From positions 9,727,163 through 9,791,162 of the forward strand of contig OZ007569.1 in NCBI GenBank assembly GCA_963931925.1: a DNA stretch of 64,000 nt, written 5' to 3'. Shown in pieces: positions 50,601-63,323 of this stretch. Made by a program: the position numbers and the translations under genes. The notes beneath the pieces were generated by a model that saw nothing but the letters and a program-made list of their open reading frames with translations, was not told the DNA's origin and did not search any database. This DNA comes from Onchidella celtica. Its lineage: Eukaryota; Mollusca; Gastropoda; Systellommatophora; Onchidiidae. Each line of letters starts with the position of its first letter. Position 1 is the first letter of the stretch.

Positions 50601-53600
50601 CCTTTTCTTCTTCAAATACCAAACATGCCTCAATGCTAGTGAAAGCTCTTGTGTCAATGCCATATTGTTGACAACTGTGTCACGAGTGGAGTGAGCGATA
50701 GTTAATAATTACGGGGGGAAAGGAGGAGAGTAAAATTAACGCACGTAGACAAGTAAGTTAAAGCGTGCATGTTGTGAGTGGTGGGGGGTCTGAATGAGGC
50801 GAAAGCGCTGTATTACTATCACTGCAAGTTAGAAGGTCCTACTGAACGGACGCTAGTAAGAGCCCAGCGGGCGAACATAAGGGGAGCAGTCGGAAGACGG
50901 ATGAGAGTGTTTTTCCAGTGATGACTGGTGTCGGGGACGGGCCGAAGAGCCACCTCGATGAGCACAGGGGATAGGCCAGCATAGGGCCGGAGGCCACACA
51001 TAGGCCAGAAGTGAGGCTGTCGGTGCAGGACAGTAGAGGCACATAAAGTCGTGGCAGTCAGGCCACGGACAGGGACGTAGATATGAGCGTGAATGTGATA
51101 ATGTACTATTGCCATGTTGATGGGCTATTGAAATGATAATGTGCTATTGCCCTGCTGAGGTGCTAGTGGAATGCTAAGGTGTATGACAATAGGAAGGTGA
51201 TATTGAGAGACTGCGGTGCCAGTGAATTATTAATGTGCTATTAAGACCCTGAGGGGAGAGGCTGAGGCCGAAGTGTCTTTAGGAAGTAACTACCGGGTCG
51301 TGGATCCGAGGAAGAGTGCATGTGAGAATAAGGCCGTTGTACGGCAGTTAATTTCAATAATATAATGTATGTAATTGCGCTATTATCTGTATAATTATGT
51401 TTAAATAAATGTGTGAGTCTGATGGGTTGTTCTGTTAAGTGTTAAACTTGTTTGTTCGTGATTGTTGTCCTGTCATAAATTATTACATCTCCCAGTCTGG
51501 GATTTGTGACAAACTGCACAGGCAAGGCATGTGTTGTGTGTGAGTAAAAGATTGCAGAGGCGACCTCAAAACCACCTCAAGTACACCTTAAGGCCTGGCC
51601 TTTCTCACTTGGTCTGGGTCATGGATGGTCTATATATTAGTCTTCTTTCCTTCCAAATTTTTTATGGCATCACTGCCATTTGAATGAAATCAGTTTCGCC
51701 CCATAATTCTGAACAAAACAAAAAAAAACCAAAAACTTATAACCAAGAAACTGAGTGATTACTGAGGATCAGGAATGTGCATTTCACAAGACCATTAAAC
51801 TGAAAACTGACAGACAAAAAATAAGAAAGTAATATGGCAATCTTAAAAGGTGGGGCAATCAGGGCTAAAGATAAATGAAGAATTGTCACTGAAGGTTTCA
51901 AGTGATTTAAAATTTCAAATGATTTCAAATTTCAGTTGGTGTTTATGGCACTCTGTGAATCTGCCTAGTGAAACAATAGATGGATGAAAGAGTGACCATA
52001 AATTTATGTACTCAACACAAAGTGAAAACTATTTTTTGGCAGAGGAAGTGTGATAAGCAATGTTATGATTCCATACTTTCATGCTCAAACTCCAATAAAA
52101 CTAAAATGATATGTAAATTTCCATTCCTACAACCAGGGACAAGAGGATTTCATGAAGAATGTAAACTAAAATACTGTCCATCTAACTTCAGAGTGATCTA
52201 TAGATTTTAAACTGAGGTATGCAAGCAATTTTGTAGGCGGAGCAGATTGTTTTGACAAAAGCTGCTCTTGGGAATATCATGTACAGAGTAGCAAGAGACA
52301 GCATTATTTCATCATTTCTGATGACTTACAACCACAGATATGCTCATGAAATATAATTATGCCAAATTTTCCTGTGGTATTTCCATGAGGTGATTTTCTT
52401 ACTGGTACTGCCCTCCTGATATTTACTTCGACGATAATTTCCACTGACAACACCATCAATGTAAAAAAAAAAAAGCCAGGAAGAAATAAGCAATCCACAA
52501 AATAGCATCTCTTTGTCCTGGTTTATCCCAAATGTGGGTGAAACGGGTCAGTGGGCCATTCTGACAGGTGTCCTCAAGTATGACTAGCTAGTTAAAAGTA
52601 CTTCAACTGACCATATCCTTCACGTATGTCTCATGACAAATGGCAGAAAAGTTTACAATGAGCTAAACAATAAAAATTATGAGTAAATTGAATCATGTAC
52701 TTCATGATCTTAATCTAATCAAAATCAGAGTATCCAATCTCTTCTACTGGTTATTTCATTCTTATCTCTTTCCCTACCGCGAGCCGCATTTTGGGGCTCA
52801 AGCGAAATCCCGATTCCTACCGGGAGCCGCAAAATGCGGCTCATGAAATTCATGTTCAATTCCAATCCAGTGTTTACGAAACAGAATTTTTGTGAATACA
52901 ATTCACTGTTGTACATTCAAACCTTAATATTTTGAATCTACATCCATTTTCACACAATTTCATATTTTTTGGTTGTCTATTGAGGGAACAAATGGTGGCT
53001 CAAATAAAGCTTGGTCCAGCCGTGGAATACTGCCCAGAATGTGTGGTAGGGAAAGAGTTAAGCACTGATTTACTTCTGCTTCCCTCTGACAAAGTGTGGA
53101 TTTTGTAGGGCATGAAGCTTTACTTCAAACAAAAGTGGGATAACAGATTGGGATCAAAGCACTAGTTTCAAAATCAAAAAGACATTAAATAATGATGACC
53201 AAAATGCACTATCTATTCATAGTGGTACATACAAAATGAAAATAAATGAAAAACCTGATTCAGAGTTGAAAAAATGTGTATGAGCAACTTACTGCACTTC
53301 CTCTTGATATGCCACTTGCTACAGAACAAACAAAAAATCACATAACAATCAGAAGATGACAATGAGTGGAGGGAAGCAAGTAACTCCTGGGTGACTTACA
53401 GGAAATCAACAACAACAACAACAACAATAACAAAAACAAGGATGGAAATGCACAGACCCCACATAATTGTCTTTAATTCTACTGACAATACACTGAAAAC
53501 ACTCCCTGCGCTATGCTGTAATAAAACAGGCTCTATCACAACTGTTCATATGCAAAAGTGCCTCTAAAATAACCACTGGTATATTGTCCAAATTATTATG

Positions 53601-56600
53601 TGCAAAACATAACACAATACAAATTTATTCATCACGCAAAATATATATTGAACTTTGCTATAATTATAAATGGTAAATTAGCTCACACATTACAAGTTTT
53701 TCCTATCAGATGATTCTGTTACTAAATGAAATTACAAAACTCCACCCAATAATTTTTAACAGATAATGCTTTAGCAGAAGGGAAACAATTATTCTGTAAA
53801 GATTTCTTTTTTTTTTTTTAATTTTTCTCAGCCACACAAATACACAAATACTGGTAGCCAGGTTGCCAGCTGCTATGTTCTAACTACCAAGAATAGCTGG
53901 CTAGGGTTTATTTAAAGCCCATAAATTGAGCCATATCATTTTATATCTATCAACAACTTTGGAAGTATGACACAAGCTTCCTGTCACATGTGATATCCAC
54001 AAGAAGTTCACAAAGCTAACGAGCAAGTGCCAATTCACTAAGATATATTATTTTTAAAAACGAAGCAAGAAATACTATAACTGAAGAAAGTGAGAAAGAA
54101 TGAAAGTGGAAGATAACCATTTATTACAGAGGTGATGAGATGTATGTAAGTGAATGCTGCCTTCCTGTTTTGCAAATTTCACAACTGCTGCCATGTGGGG
54201 GGGCCACATGATAAGGATATTGTGAAATGAATGCCATCTCCAAGCAGTCGATCAAGTCATTCCTGCTGTGAAATTTTTCAACAATCACATTTTCTTAAAT
54301 GGTTCATCATCACTCTTTTGCCCAAATGTCGACAAGTATCAACTGTACTGATATGGTAGTTTTGGAATATTTTTGGGGTCAGGATCAGAGTTTAAGTTAG
54401 GGTTAGATAATAGCATGAAAATGTCCCTGATTAATTTCAATTAAATGCCTGCCATCTATCTCCACTTTCTGAAAATATTAACCACTCGCCAAAATGACCT
54501 TCATAGGGTTAAAATAACTACCAAGGAAGATCTTAACCATTCCAAAGAAACTAGATCATTACAAGGAAAGCAGAAAAAAATCAGTGGGCCAAGAGTTTTT
54601 TGTTTTTTTGTTGTTAGTTATCTGACATAACAGCATGTCAATGCAAGCATTACATTCTGTTTTAAGGAAGAAAGCTACTCACCTCTTCAGCTTTGAGTAA
54701 TCTCTCATATAACAGTGACTGCTCCTCATAGAACTCACCATCAATGATGGTACAGTCACGATGGTTATGGTTGTTGCTGCTGTTGATCACTTTGAGACTA
54801 CTCGTCCTCCTCATAACCACTCCTTCAGTCTGAGTTGACTGCTGACAGGTGTGAGATGGTGATGATCTCTTCTGGTGGCGCTGAGAGATTTTCCGTTTTG
54901 CCATGATAGTTAAGTCATGAGGCATGACCCCTATATGTATGGATCAGTAGAAAATATTCTTATTAACAATAGTCGTAATTGTAGCCAACAGAGCAACAAA
55001 TTTGTTAACTGAAACAACGATTATCTAATAATAAAAGTAGACATTTTCAGTCACACTATTACCTCTAGCTGCAAATTTATTGTAGTATGCTGGAAGACAT
55101 AACTTTTGAGCTGTCACACTTCATAAACATGGGCTGTTCTTTAACTGTAAATTTATTATAATATACTGAAAAACCCACATTTGAGCTGTTACATTTCATA
55201 GACACAGGCTTTTCTTTAACTACGAATTTGTTATAATATACTGAAAGGCACACAATTGAGCTGAACATTGCATTCCATAGACATGGGCTGTTTTTTAAAT
55301 ATAAATTTGTTATAATATACTGAAAGGCACACTTCTGAGCTGTTATATTTCACAGACATGGGCTGTTCTTTAATTTATTACAGTTTGCTGAAAGACCCAA
55401 CTGTTGAGCTGTCACACTTCATTCATTTACTAACATGAAGGACAATTTATCATAGAACAGGAACAATTGTTGTTTTGATATTTATTTGAGATAAATATAA
55501 AGGTTAGTGTACTAATGTCCTGACACATCAAGAGACATATGTATTTGAGACAGATATAACAGCTACTATACTAATGCTTTGACATATCATGAAACAATGG
55601 CCCTACTTTTCACTGAACATTTGCTGCCACATACCATTTGACATGCTCTCTGTTCTTTTATTGCCTTTACTCCGACATTCCATCACTACCAGATCTTTGC
55701 AGTGTTTGTGGGCATTAATGCCACAATCTGAAACAGATATGGTAGCAGGATTACTACAGCAGCAAATTTTTGTAAAATCGGAGCCAAATCTTAATTAAAG
55801 AAGATAAATTATTTGCAGACAGCACTGTAAACTCTCAAATGCTTTTTTCCCCTTTAATACCAGATGACAGGATGTTTTGATCAATGTTGTACTGCTGAAA
55901 CCAAACCTCTGTCACTGTGTCTCTGCGCCTACATTTTGTTATTGTTGCCATGGAAAGGCAAACAGATGTAGACCAAATTCTCTGAGTACAAAATTTCTGC
56001 TAAGGACAAACTTCCTCAGTGCAAAAATCTGACAATAAAATTTAATTTCGATGTAACTTATTTTCTTTACCTTTGCATTTCCAGCCTTGTTTAATCAGCC
56101 CCCATAACTGTTAAAAAGGACAGAAAATACAAACATCAAATAAACAATAAATTTAATCATTTTTTTTATTTTTGTTATTTAAAATCCTTGTGATCATGTT
56201 AAAATTTCAGACTATAAAAACCAAAGCAATTTGCCTTTTTCTCTGGGCACCACTTGTATGAAAGATGTCAATAAAGTGTCATGGAATATTTTTCTTCTTT
56301 ATACATTCTTAAGGCACTAGCAAGCCGAAATTCAACATACAACAGTATTTGAAGTCGTGATAGCATAATTTTACATTTAATCATTTTGAGGCCAGCGAAT
56401 GATGTTTCAAATACTTCAAATACACATTGAATGTAAACAATGTCAAATTATACTTTTCTATTTTACTACACTCAGTCTCCGAAGGAGCAAAAAATTTTTC
56501 CCACAATAATGTCCTACTCACCAAACCCGTACAATGAATACAAAATGTGGGCTTGAAGTAAGTAGTTTCATGGAATGCATGTTTGAAACTATTTCTAAGG

Positions 56601-59600
56601 GCATGGCTGTTGGCTCGGATAAAGTATGTCTTCATTTCCCGTTTACTGATCATTCCATCCCTAGAGAAAGAAGAAAGGGTAACCAATGGATGTTTCAGAA
56701 TGCACAAACAACAGCAGACCTTTCAGAGTGGTCAATTTATCCTAGCATTACAGAATCATTACTTTTCATGCAGCAGGATGATAACAGTATTTAAGACTAT
56801 AAAGTTTTTGTGTATTAAAAACTAATTTCTGTAGTAATCAATTACACACTGCAAATATCGAGAAAATACTTCAACAATGCAATACATCTAAGCACTTATC
56901 ATTTTTCCCCCATGACAAGCCTGTTAGTCAAGAAGAAAGTCACTTAAAGCAAAAAAAAAAAAAAACCTATCAAGATTAAGATCCAATGATAACTGTAATT
57001 TTTGGCTTGTTTCTTATCTCTATATCAATAACTAGTTCTGTGAATTGGCAAACAAACATGGGCTTCAAAATTTTCTTGCAAAATGTTTACAAATTAGTTG
57101 TTTTGTTTCATGCTGTCCATAAAAAGGTACATAGTTTCTTACTTGTCTGCATCCAGGACACAGAAAGAATCGATGAAAGGGAAATTTCCAGCTATTGAAT
57201 CAAATTCTTCATGTGAGATAAACCCGTCTTTGTCATGATCATAGTTCTTGAACACAGCCTGCCATGAAAAATGAATGAGTATGACGTCAGAAATAAAAAA
57301 ATGTTTATCTTAACGTAAGTCATGAATAATCGAATGAAATATCTGAAACTTTTTCCTTCCTTTAATCAACATTTTTCATTACGAAGTCTTCTTTTGGTTT
57401 CTGTTTAAGATAGTGTCAAGCAGCCAGTAGACTATAGAAGAGTTTCAAATATGAAACAGTTTCTCTGGTTAATTACGTAAAGTAGAACTCTTACTGGTTA
57501 AGATAACTATCAACATCTGGTCTGTTATGGTAGAATATATAATGTGATTGTGCATGAGAAAACCCACAATAAGTCGCAAACATGACATTTTGAGTTCTGT
57601 ACACATAATAAAAGTCAAGACATTTCTGATAAATTGAAGTCAGTGACCACCCTAAAACAAGATTTTGAGAAAACGGCATTTAATCCTAAAAGTGGCAATA
57701 GCTAATTGACCCATTAATATTGGAATGATTGCTGTTAGGAGACCGTAGTCTAAGAACTAAGCCATTATAGAGATCATACTGAGTGGTGTTCACTGCTCAT
57801 CTAGTTTACCCTGTAACATGCCACGGTCCCCTAAACAACAGCCAAGTCATAAGTTTTTGGATCTTGTTAGGAGACCGTAGTCTAATTACAAAGCTTTTAT
57901 AGAGATCATATTGAGTAGTGTTCACTGCTCGTCCACAATTTATCCTGTAACATGCCATGGTCCCTTAAACAACAGCCAAGTTGGAAGTTTTTGTCGGACT
58001 CATATTTTCACTTCAAAGCTGTTTTTCTCAAAATCAGCTCTGCCGACACATTGTAGGTTTTTTCATGCACATTCACATAATTATTGCACCACACACCTTT
58101 TAAGAAAGTGCCAGAATACATATGGGGAATTCCTTGACGGTGTTAATAATGAGTTATATTTGTTGCTGTTTATATCATTGTCTCTGGTCCAACAAACTTT
58201 CATGCGCTAGCAGTACTGTATTTTGAAAGGTTTCCATGCAGATACAACTGAACATGCTCAGCTTCATGAAGTGCTCCATGTAATAATTTATTTCTCTGGG
58301 GAATTTTGCTTGAACACATAAACATTAAAGAGTAATACTAATACAATCACAGCTATTAACTTTACTTCTGAGGACTCAGAGGTTGCAAAGAGACAAAGTA
58401 AGGTGCACTGCTTCAGAACTTCCCAACCAAATTGTATATGCGCAGTCAAAGTAAGCCACAGTTATGATTATATAAATATACCATGGCAAACTGCCGCAAA
58501 GAAATACAGGACTATGACTGACCTCCACCATGTCATGGACATGTTTGTTTATTGTGTCTGGGTCAGGAGGGCTAATGCCTGACAACCAATCAGCAAACAC
58601 CACTGGCTTGGTGGGTGTGGTCGGCTGGAAGACAAGAAACCATAAAAATAACAACCCAGATAATTCATAAAACATGCATTTAAGCACAAAAATGTATCAA
58701 TTACAATAGAAATTCATTTCATTACTACAAATGCTCATCTTCCCATTTAGGTTATCACAAATCCCCAAAGATTCAGAAATAGTGTAATAAAACATCCCTC
58801 ATTTTTGTAATGTATCATTATCAACTTGATCCCCCTTTCAGAATTCCAAATAATTTTATAGAATGATATTGTGTTCAAAAACTGTGAAAACTAACTCACA
58901 GATGATAAGGATCCACGTGGTTCACGAGCTAATGACAGTTCATAGATTTCATCCTCTGTATGGTACAAATCCAGGGATAACTGAAAAATGTACAGGAAAC
59001 ATTCACTAAAATGGAAATAAGAAAATTCTACAAGATTTCATGTCCATATACCTTCTGCTATCTAGATATGAAGTAACATAATCAGAATAGTGTGACCATA
59101 AGATTTGTGGATGATAAGATGAGGAAGTTGAAAGATAATTATTCTTGAAAACTGAATCGCTACAACAGCTTGATTCCCAACACCATTTTGTTCTCAAATA
59201 ACATATTTAGACTTTGACCGGGAAGGAAAGTAATTGACAAATTCCTTGCAACATCACACATGTATGTCTGTTTCCAGAAACAATAACTTTCCATGTACAG
59301 GTTTTTCAATTCATGTGATGTTTTTGGGTTCCATTAGTTTGCTCTAATTTCTCATTTACATCATGGTCAGTGACAGTCTCCATGAGTTTTCCTATCCCGA
59401 AACTTTGTCCCTTACATGTATTATCAAATTGTGGACATAATGAATTAGCGATTTTTGGTGTCATCAATCAAAACTCTGCTCAAAACCTGAGAATAGGGCT
59501 GTTTTTTCAGAGTTCATGCAAAGGTACATATGGAATATAAACACTGACATATATCCTACAGGACTTTGAATGGCTTAATAAATTACTTGTAGCAAACTGA

Positions 59601-62600
59601 AAACCAATACTGCAGCATGAAAGCATACCCTGAGTGTATTGACCAGATCCATATTTGCATCCACCGGGATGTTGTCCTGCCCTTGAAGACGAGTCAGCTC
59701 TCTAAGGATGACTGACAGCTGAGCCATCTTGCGGAAGTTGAGCAAGTTACCATCCACACGATCGGGGAGTGCCGTATGGAGTGAGATCAGATCTTTCAGG
59801 TGAACTCCCCTAATGAACAGAGACATTTCAAGTAATTAAGATAACCTGAAGTCTTACAGCGCTTACCAAATAAACAGCAGCATACACACCAGGAAATGCC
59901 ATTGCAGACTAATTTTCTTCAAGGAACACATCGTTGAAAAATTCAAGCAAACTCCACAACACAGTGGAACCATCAAATATGACTGTGAAAAATGGAAATT
60001 TGCATTCAATGAAGAATTAAAAACACCTATGCTAAGTTTGAAATAAGCTATACATGCCCCTAACGCATTAAGGCACAATAGGTCTTGCTGGTAATTAAGT
60101 GACATTTACTGACCTAAACACCTGCATGTGCATTTTAATTTTCACCATTAGAATACATTTCTTTCAGGTCGCAATTAGGTCTGCAGGCATCCATATCAAT
60201 CTAACATTTATCTTTCATTAATGACTCCTCTTTGAAAGGAGAGTAAAACCCATTAGGATAATTATGTCCTAACACCTCATACAATTAAAAAGCAGGAGAT
60301 AAATAAAAATTCTGCCAAATTCACCACTCACAAAATGGGGATCTTGAACCCTGTACATTGATGATAAACTTTGCGGTAGTTGCTGAAGTTATTATTGGAT
60401 GAGAGTAATTCAGTCAGATCCATAAGAGTCTGAAAAGGAAACAACACACATTACTTTTAGCATCTTCATCTTCACTGGTACATCTGTACATTTGACCTCC
60501 ACTTTACTTTCAGGAATTACATGCTGGAAAAAACTGACACAAATGCAGTGAAATACTTATAGTTTGTGCACCGTAGCATAAAATGTATTCTCTTTAATAA
60601 CCACACTGAAATTCTCTAAATACATCACACATGAAGATAAGCATTAATGGAAAGATTATTTTCCTCATTTATTTTCCATGGAATCAGGAAGAAGGATGAC
60701 AACTGCCCGCCAAAACAGCTCACCTGTGGAGAATTGGCACAGGGGTACAGAAACCATTCAAGCAGTACTAAGATGTCTTGACAGAAATTAAAGTGTAACA
60801 CAACAACAGCCAACATTGTGGAAACAGCCCCAAAAAAGTGATATGCTCTCATAAGAAGAACATCAGCATCCTTGAAGATGGCACATTACAGCCTGGCATA
60901 AGCCATTCATGAACAGCGCCACAGAGTCACCTCCTTCCCTGTAATGCAAAGTGATTTCCAGTGCCTGGTCTGCTTGGGACTCCGCAGCCATTCCCAAGCC
61001 CTAAGAGAGTACCGTCACTTTCCTCACAATTGTGATTGAAATGATGTCTTATTTACCCATTGGGAAAGACGATAATTCATACCTTCTGAGATTCTGGTGG
61101 AAGACAAGCTATTGTCTTTGAGAGTCTAGCCAGAGCACTGTGAGACAGTCCTCCCACTATTGCCATCAAAGTGTTGAAGTTTTGTAAGACTCGCAAATGC
61201 TGGTGAATAGAAATAAATGCTGTCTGTTATAAACTGTATGCCTTTCATTTTGAATGCATACTTGATTGCTGTATGTTGTTGTTGTTTTTTTTGTTGTTTT
61301 TGCTTTGTAAATGTACCATGGCAGAAAGTTAGTATATTTTGGCTTTCCAATATTAGGAAACAGAAACTTACACAATGGATATTAAAGTTGAATATTTCTC
61401 TTTCTGTGTGCTTAAGACAATTTCTCATTATGAAATATTAAACAATACATATTATATTGGTCAGTCCAAAAAAAAAAAAAAGACATACAAGAATCAACAT
61501 AAGCAATAACAATAATATTATCCATACAATCACACTATTTGAACATACTATTTTGGGCTCATCAATCTTGTTCGAAACACTTTTATCAAACTTATGATAG
61601 AATTTAACAGTGATAGATTTAATAATCATTTCAATTTTGAGAAGTCTCTGATGAAAAAGTTATCTCACCTTTGAGACATCAATAAACTTGCAGATGACAT
61701 CAGCCCTCTGCTGAGGTGTTGTTTTACTGAGAACCATACACTGTACCCACTGAGATAAACCATTGAACAGTGCTATGGACCGTTCCAGTTTGGGTTGGTC
61801 TTTTAACGAGGCTGACACAGCATAGTTTTTGTAGTCAGAAAACTGGAAAAATATACATAATATTAATCAATCCTTAGTAAAGTACTGTTTTTTGTTGTTG
61901 TTTTTTTTACAAGAGGGAAAGTGTACCCAAATTGGCTCATTGTGTATTCTGTTAAATGTAAACTAAATAGGATATCCTTGATTACTGATGACATGAGAAG
62001 GTCTAACATCAATGATGTCTAGATGATTGAATAATTCAGGACACAGTACTACACTAGTATTCTGTGACTAGAAGTGAACATACATGGAATCAATCAGTCC
62101 AATCAACAGGCTACATCTTCTTCACAAAGTGAGGAGAAGAGATTGACTGCAAGCTGCTGGATTCCTTATTGATGGAGAACATGATTACTGGTATTCAATA
62201 ATATGTTTGGCAATTTTTTAACTTAAAAGATGCTCTTCATCAATCTAAAAACCTTAACAATCTAACTTTTTGGAACAGACAATTCCTGTCTATTCAAATC
62301 CCAAACGTTTTAATAATAACCCAGCCAGCATCCCAGAGCATCAATCTGACATAGATTTGTGTACGATTTCTCTAGGACTGGTGGGATTACTGTAGAGCAG
62401 CATTTCCTACATCAAACTGATGGCAAAGTGAAGTCACAACTAGTTGATCTACATAGGATTTATATCATCCCTATGAGCAAATTTGAGATCATCCATCCTA
62501 CTTGTCACATTGACGTAGGGGTGATGGATGGGAAACTATAGCTCAGAAAACAATATCTCTCATATTATAAAAATACCATAATATATAATAATATAAAAAA

Positions 62601-62829
62601 GTATTCTGCTCTAATTAGCAATCAACAATAAGTAAAGGCAGATTTAGCAATTTTATCATTCACTCTATTACTTACATGAACTCTTCGGAATGCTTTGTAT
62701 TCTAAATAAGTCAACTGTGCTGCCAATTCTTTTGGTTCCAGGTGATTGAACACAAGGGAAACTTTCCTTGAATGTTTACCATATGAAGTATTCCTCACAG
62801 ACATATTGCGCATCCAATCATATGAGGGG
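47639..62829 (-). CDS. RASGRP: RAS guanyl-releasing protein (RasGRP), 5' partial
   Basis: Diacylglycerol- and calcium-responsive exchange factor for Ras/Rap at membranes. Minus-strand exons in the window: 62829-62676, 61842-61669, 61199-61083, 60429-60332, 59809-59629, 58980-58900, 58624-58523, 57258-57143, 56660-56522, 56107-56071, 55727-55635, 54930-54683, 47809-47639. Borders are GT/AG and phases compatible, giving 569 residues. Residues about 20-262 are the CDC25 domain ([34 protein letters not shown]). Two canonical EF-hands follow, [12 protein letters not shown] (309-320) and [12 protein letters not shown] (338-349), then a complete C1 domain (368-417) with every Cys/His in place. The tail has a Ser/His-rich linker and a coiled coil, and ends in DTEV, a class I PDZ-ligand pattern. 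The REM domain and start lie beyond the window. I cannot tell which vertebrate paralogue is closest. Confidence 0.93.
50283..50327. repeat. 22-bp tandem duplication
   Basis: GCAGCCCATACATGACACTG plus two bases occurs twice in direct succession, with a partial third unit. It lies in the last RasGRP intron. Confidence 0.8.
50678..51511 (+). mobile_element. solo LTR of an LTR retrotransposon
   Basis: An 834-bp block beginning TGTCACGAG and ending TTTGTGACA (TG...CA ends with short inverted termini), flanked by the 5-bp duplication AACTG at 50673-50677 and 51512-51516. An AATAAA at about 51404-51409 sits where a polyadenylation signal would be if the LTR reads left to right. No internal coding region or second LTR is present, so it is a recombined solo LTR, probably of the Ty3/gypsy kind judging by the 5-bp duplication. 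It lies in the last RasGRP intron (47810-54682). The exact duplication suggests it is not very old. Confidence 0.8.
52766..53057. mobile_element. short TTAA-type MITE
   Basis: A 292-bp element with inverted ends CTCTTTCCCTACC on both sides, flanked by TTAA on the right (53058-53061) and TTAT on the left (52762-52765, probably a mutated TTAA). Near its left end are GAGCCGCATTTTG and a perfect small palindrome, GAGCCGCAAAATGCGGCTC. It lies in the last RasGRP intron. Confidence 0.6.
55070..55430. repeat. minisatellite of about 75-bp units
   Basis: Five diverged direct repeats in the RasGRP intron between 54930 and 55635. The landmark GAGCTG recurs at 55108, 55183, 55258, 55337 and 55406 (spacings 75, 75, 79 and 69). 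Each unit carries 'ACATGGGCTGTTCTTTAA'-like and 'TTATAATATACTGAAAG'-like blocks. The 75-bp period keeps a minus-strand frame open across two units, but no splice signals support coding. Confidence 0.85.
57542..58078 (+). mobile_element. 537-bp TIR element, copy 1
   Basis: Inverted ends of about 35 bp (ATGTGAKTGTGCATGAGAAA inward) frame an interior with a 132-bp tandem duplication; each unit starts TTAGGAGACCGTAGTC, near 57735 and 57867. It lies in the RasGRP intron between 57258 and 58523. TA on the right, and a TA pair around the other copy, hint at a Tc1/mariner-like origin, but the class is uncertain. An almost identical element lies inverted at 63324-63861. Confidence 0.8.
61200..61668. 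other. RasGRP intron, nothing recognised
   Basis: AT-rich intron between two CDC25-domain exons. It has short poly-A/T runs and no repeat or coding signal beyond the splice sites. The introns at 59810-60331, 60430-61082 and 61843-62675 are similarly featureless. Confidence 0.5.
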
Positions 62830-63323
62830 CTGTTGTAGGGAAAAGAAATGAGAATGGCAGAACAGTTTTTAAAAAAAAGAAAAATTACTCATTACATGAT
62901 GAGATAAATGTCGCTCGACCACGTGATATAAGTCACAAGTCGAAAAATGCCTTTTAAGGAAATCTGATTGCCTTGACTATGGCTTTACATGCAAATGTCT
63001 CAGCACACAAGAATTATAGCTCCATAATTTTTGCACTAGCATGAAATACATTCTTTCATGTTTCCAGTGGTACCAATATCTTGATATTTTTAAATTCTGA
63101 CATCCCACTCATTTCACCATTTTCGTGCCAAATAATATCAGTTTTTATCCACTGAAAATGTACATAGCCTGACTGCTGTGATGTGTGATAACTTCTGTCC
63201 TATAATACATACTGTCTCACATTATTCAATATAATATAGTTCAATTCACAGTAGTCTACAAAACAGAAATTCATACTGCAACAATCACGATTTCATTCAC
63301 AATTAGTCATGTGTCAGTACCAT

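Noticed and set aside
53283-53325. Possible RasGRP micro-exon on the minus strand
   Set aside because: The candidate between a TAG and GTAAGT is 26 bp and would shift the frame between exons that already join in phase.
55077-55268. Minus-strand frame with 25-residue repeats
   Set aside because: It is explained by the 75-bp minisatellite and lacks splice signals linking it to RasGRP.
55070-55430. CRISPR-like repeat array
   Set aside because: Units are diverged, 75 bp and contiguous without spacers, in a eukaryotic intron. It is a minisatellite.
57911-58210. A 99-residue frame closely matched by a minus-strand frame at 63303-63491 (both start MSSVHCSST)
   Set aside because: The similarity comes from the two copies of the 537-bp TIR element. 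The frame runs through its terminal repeat and has no family match.
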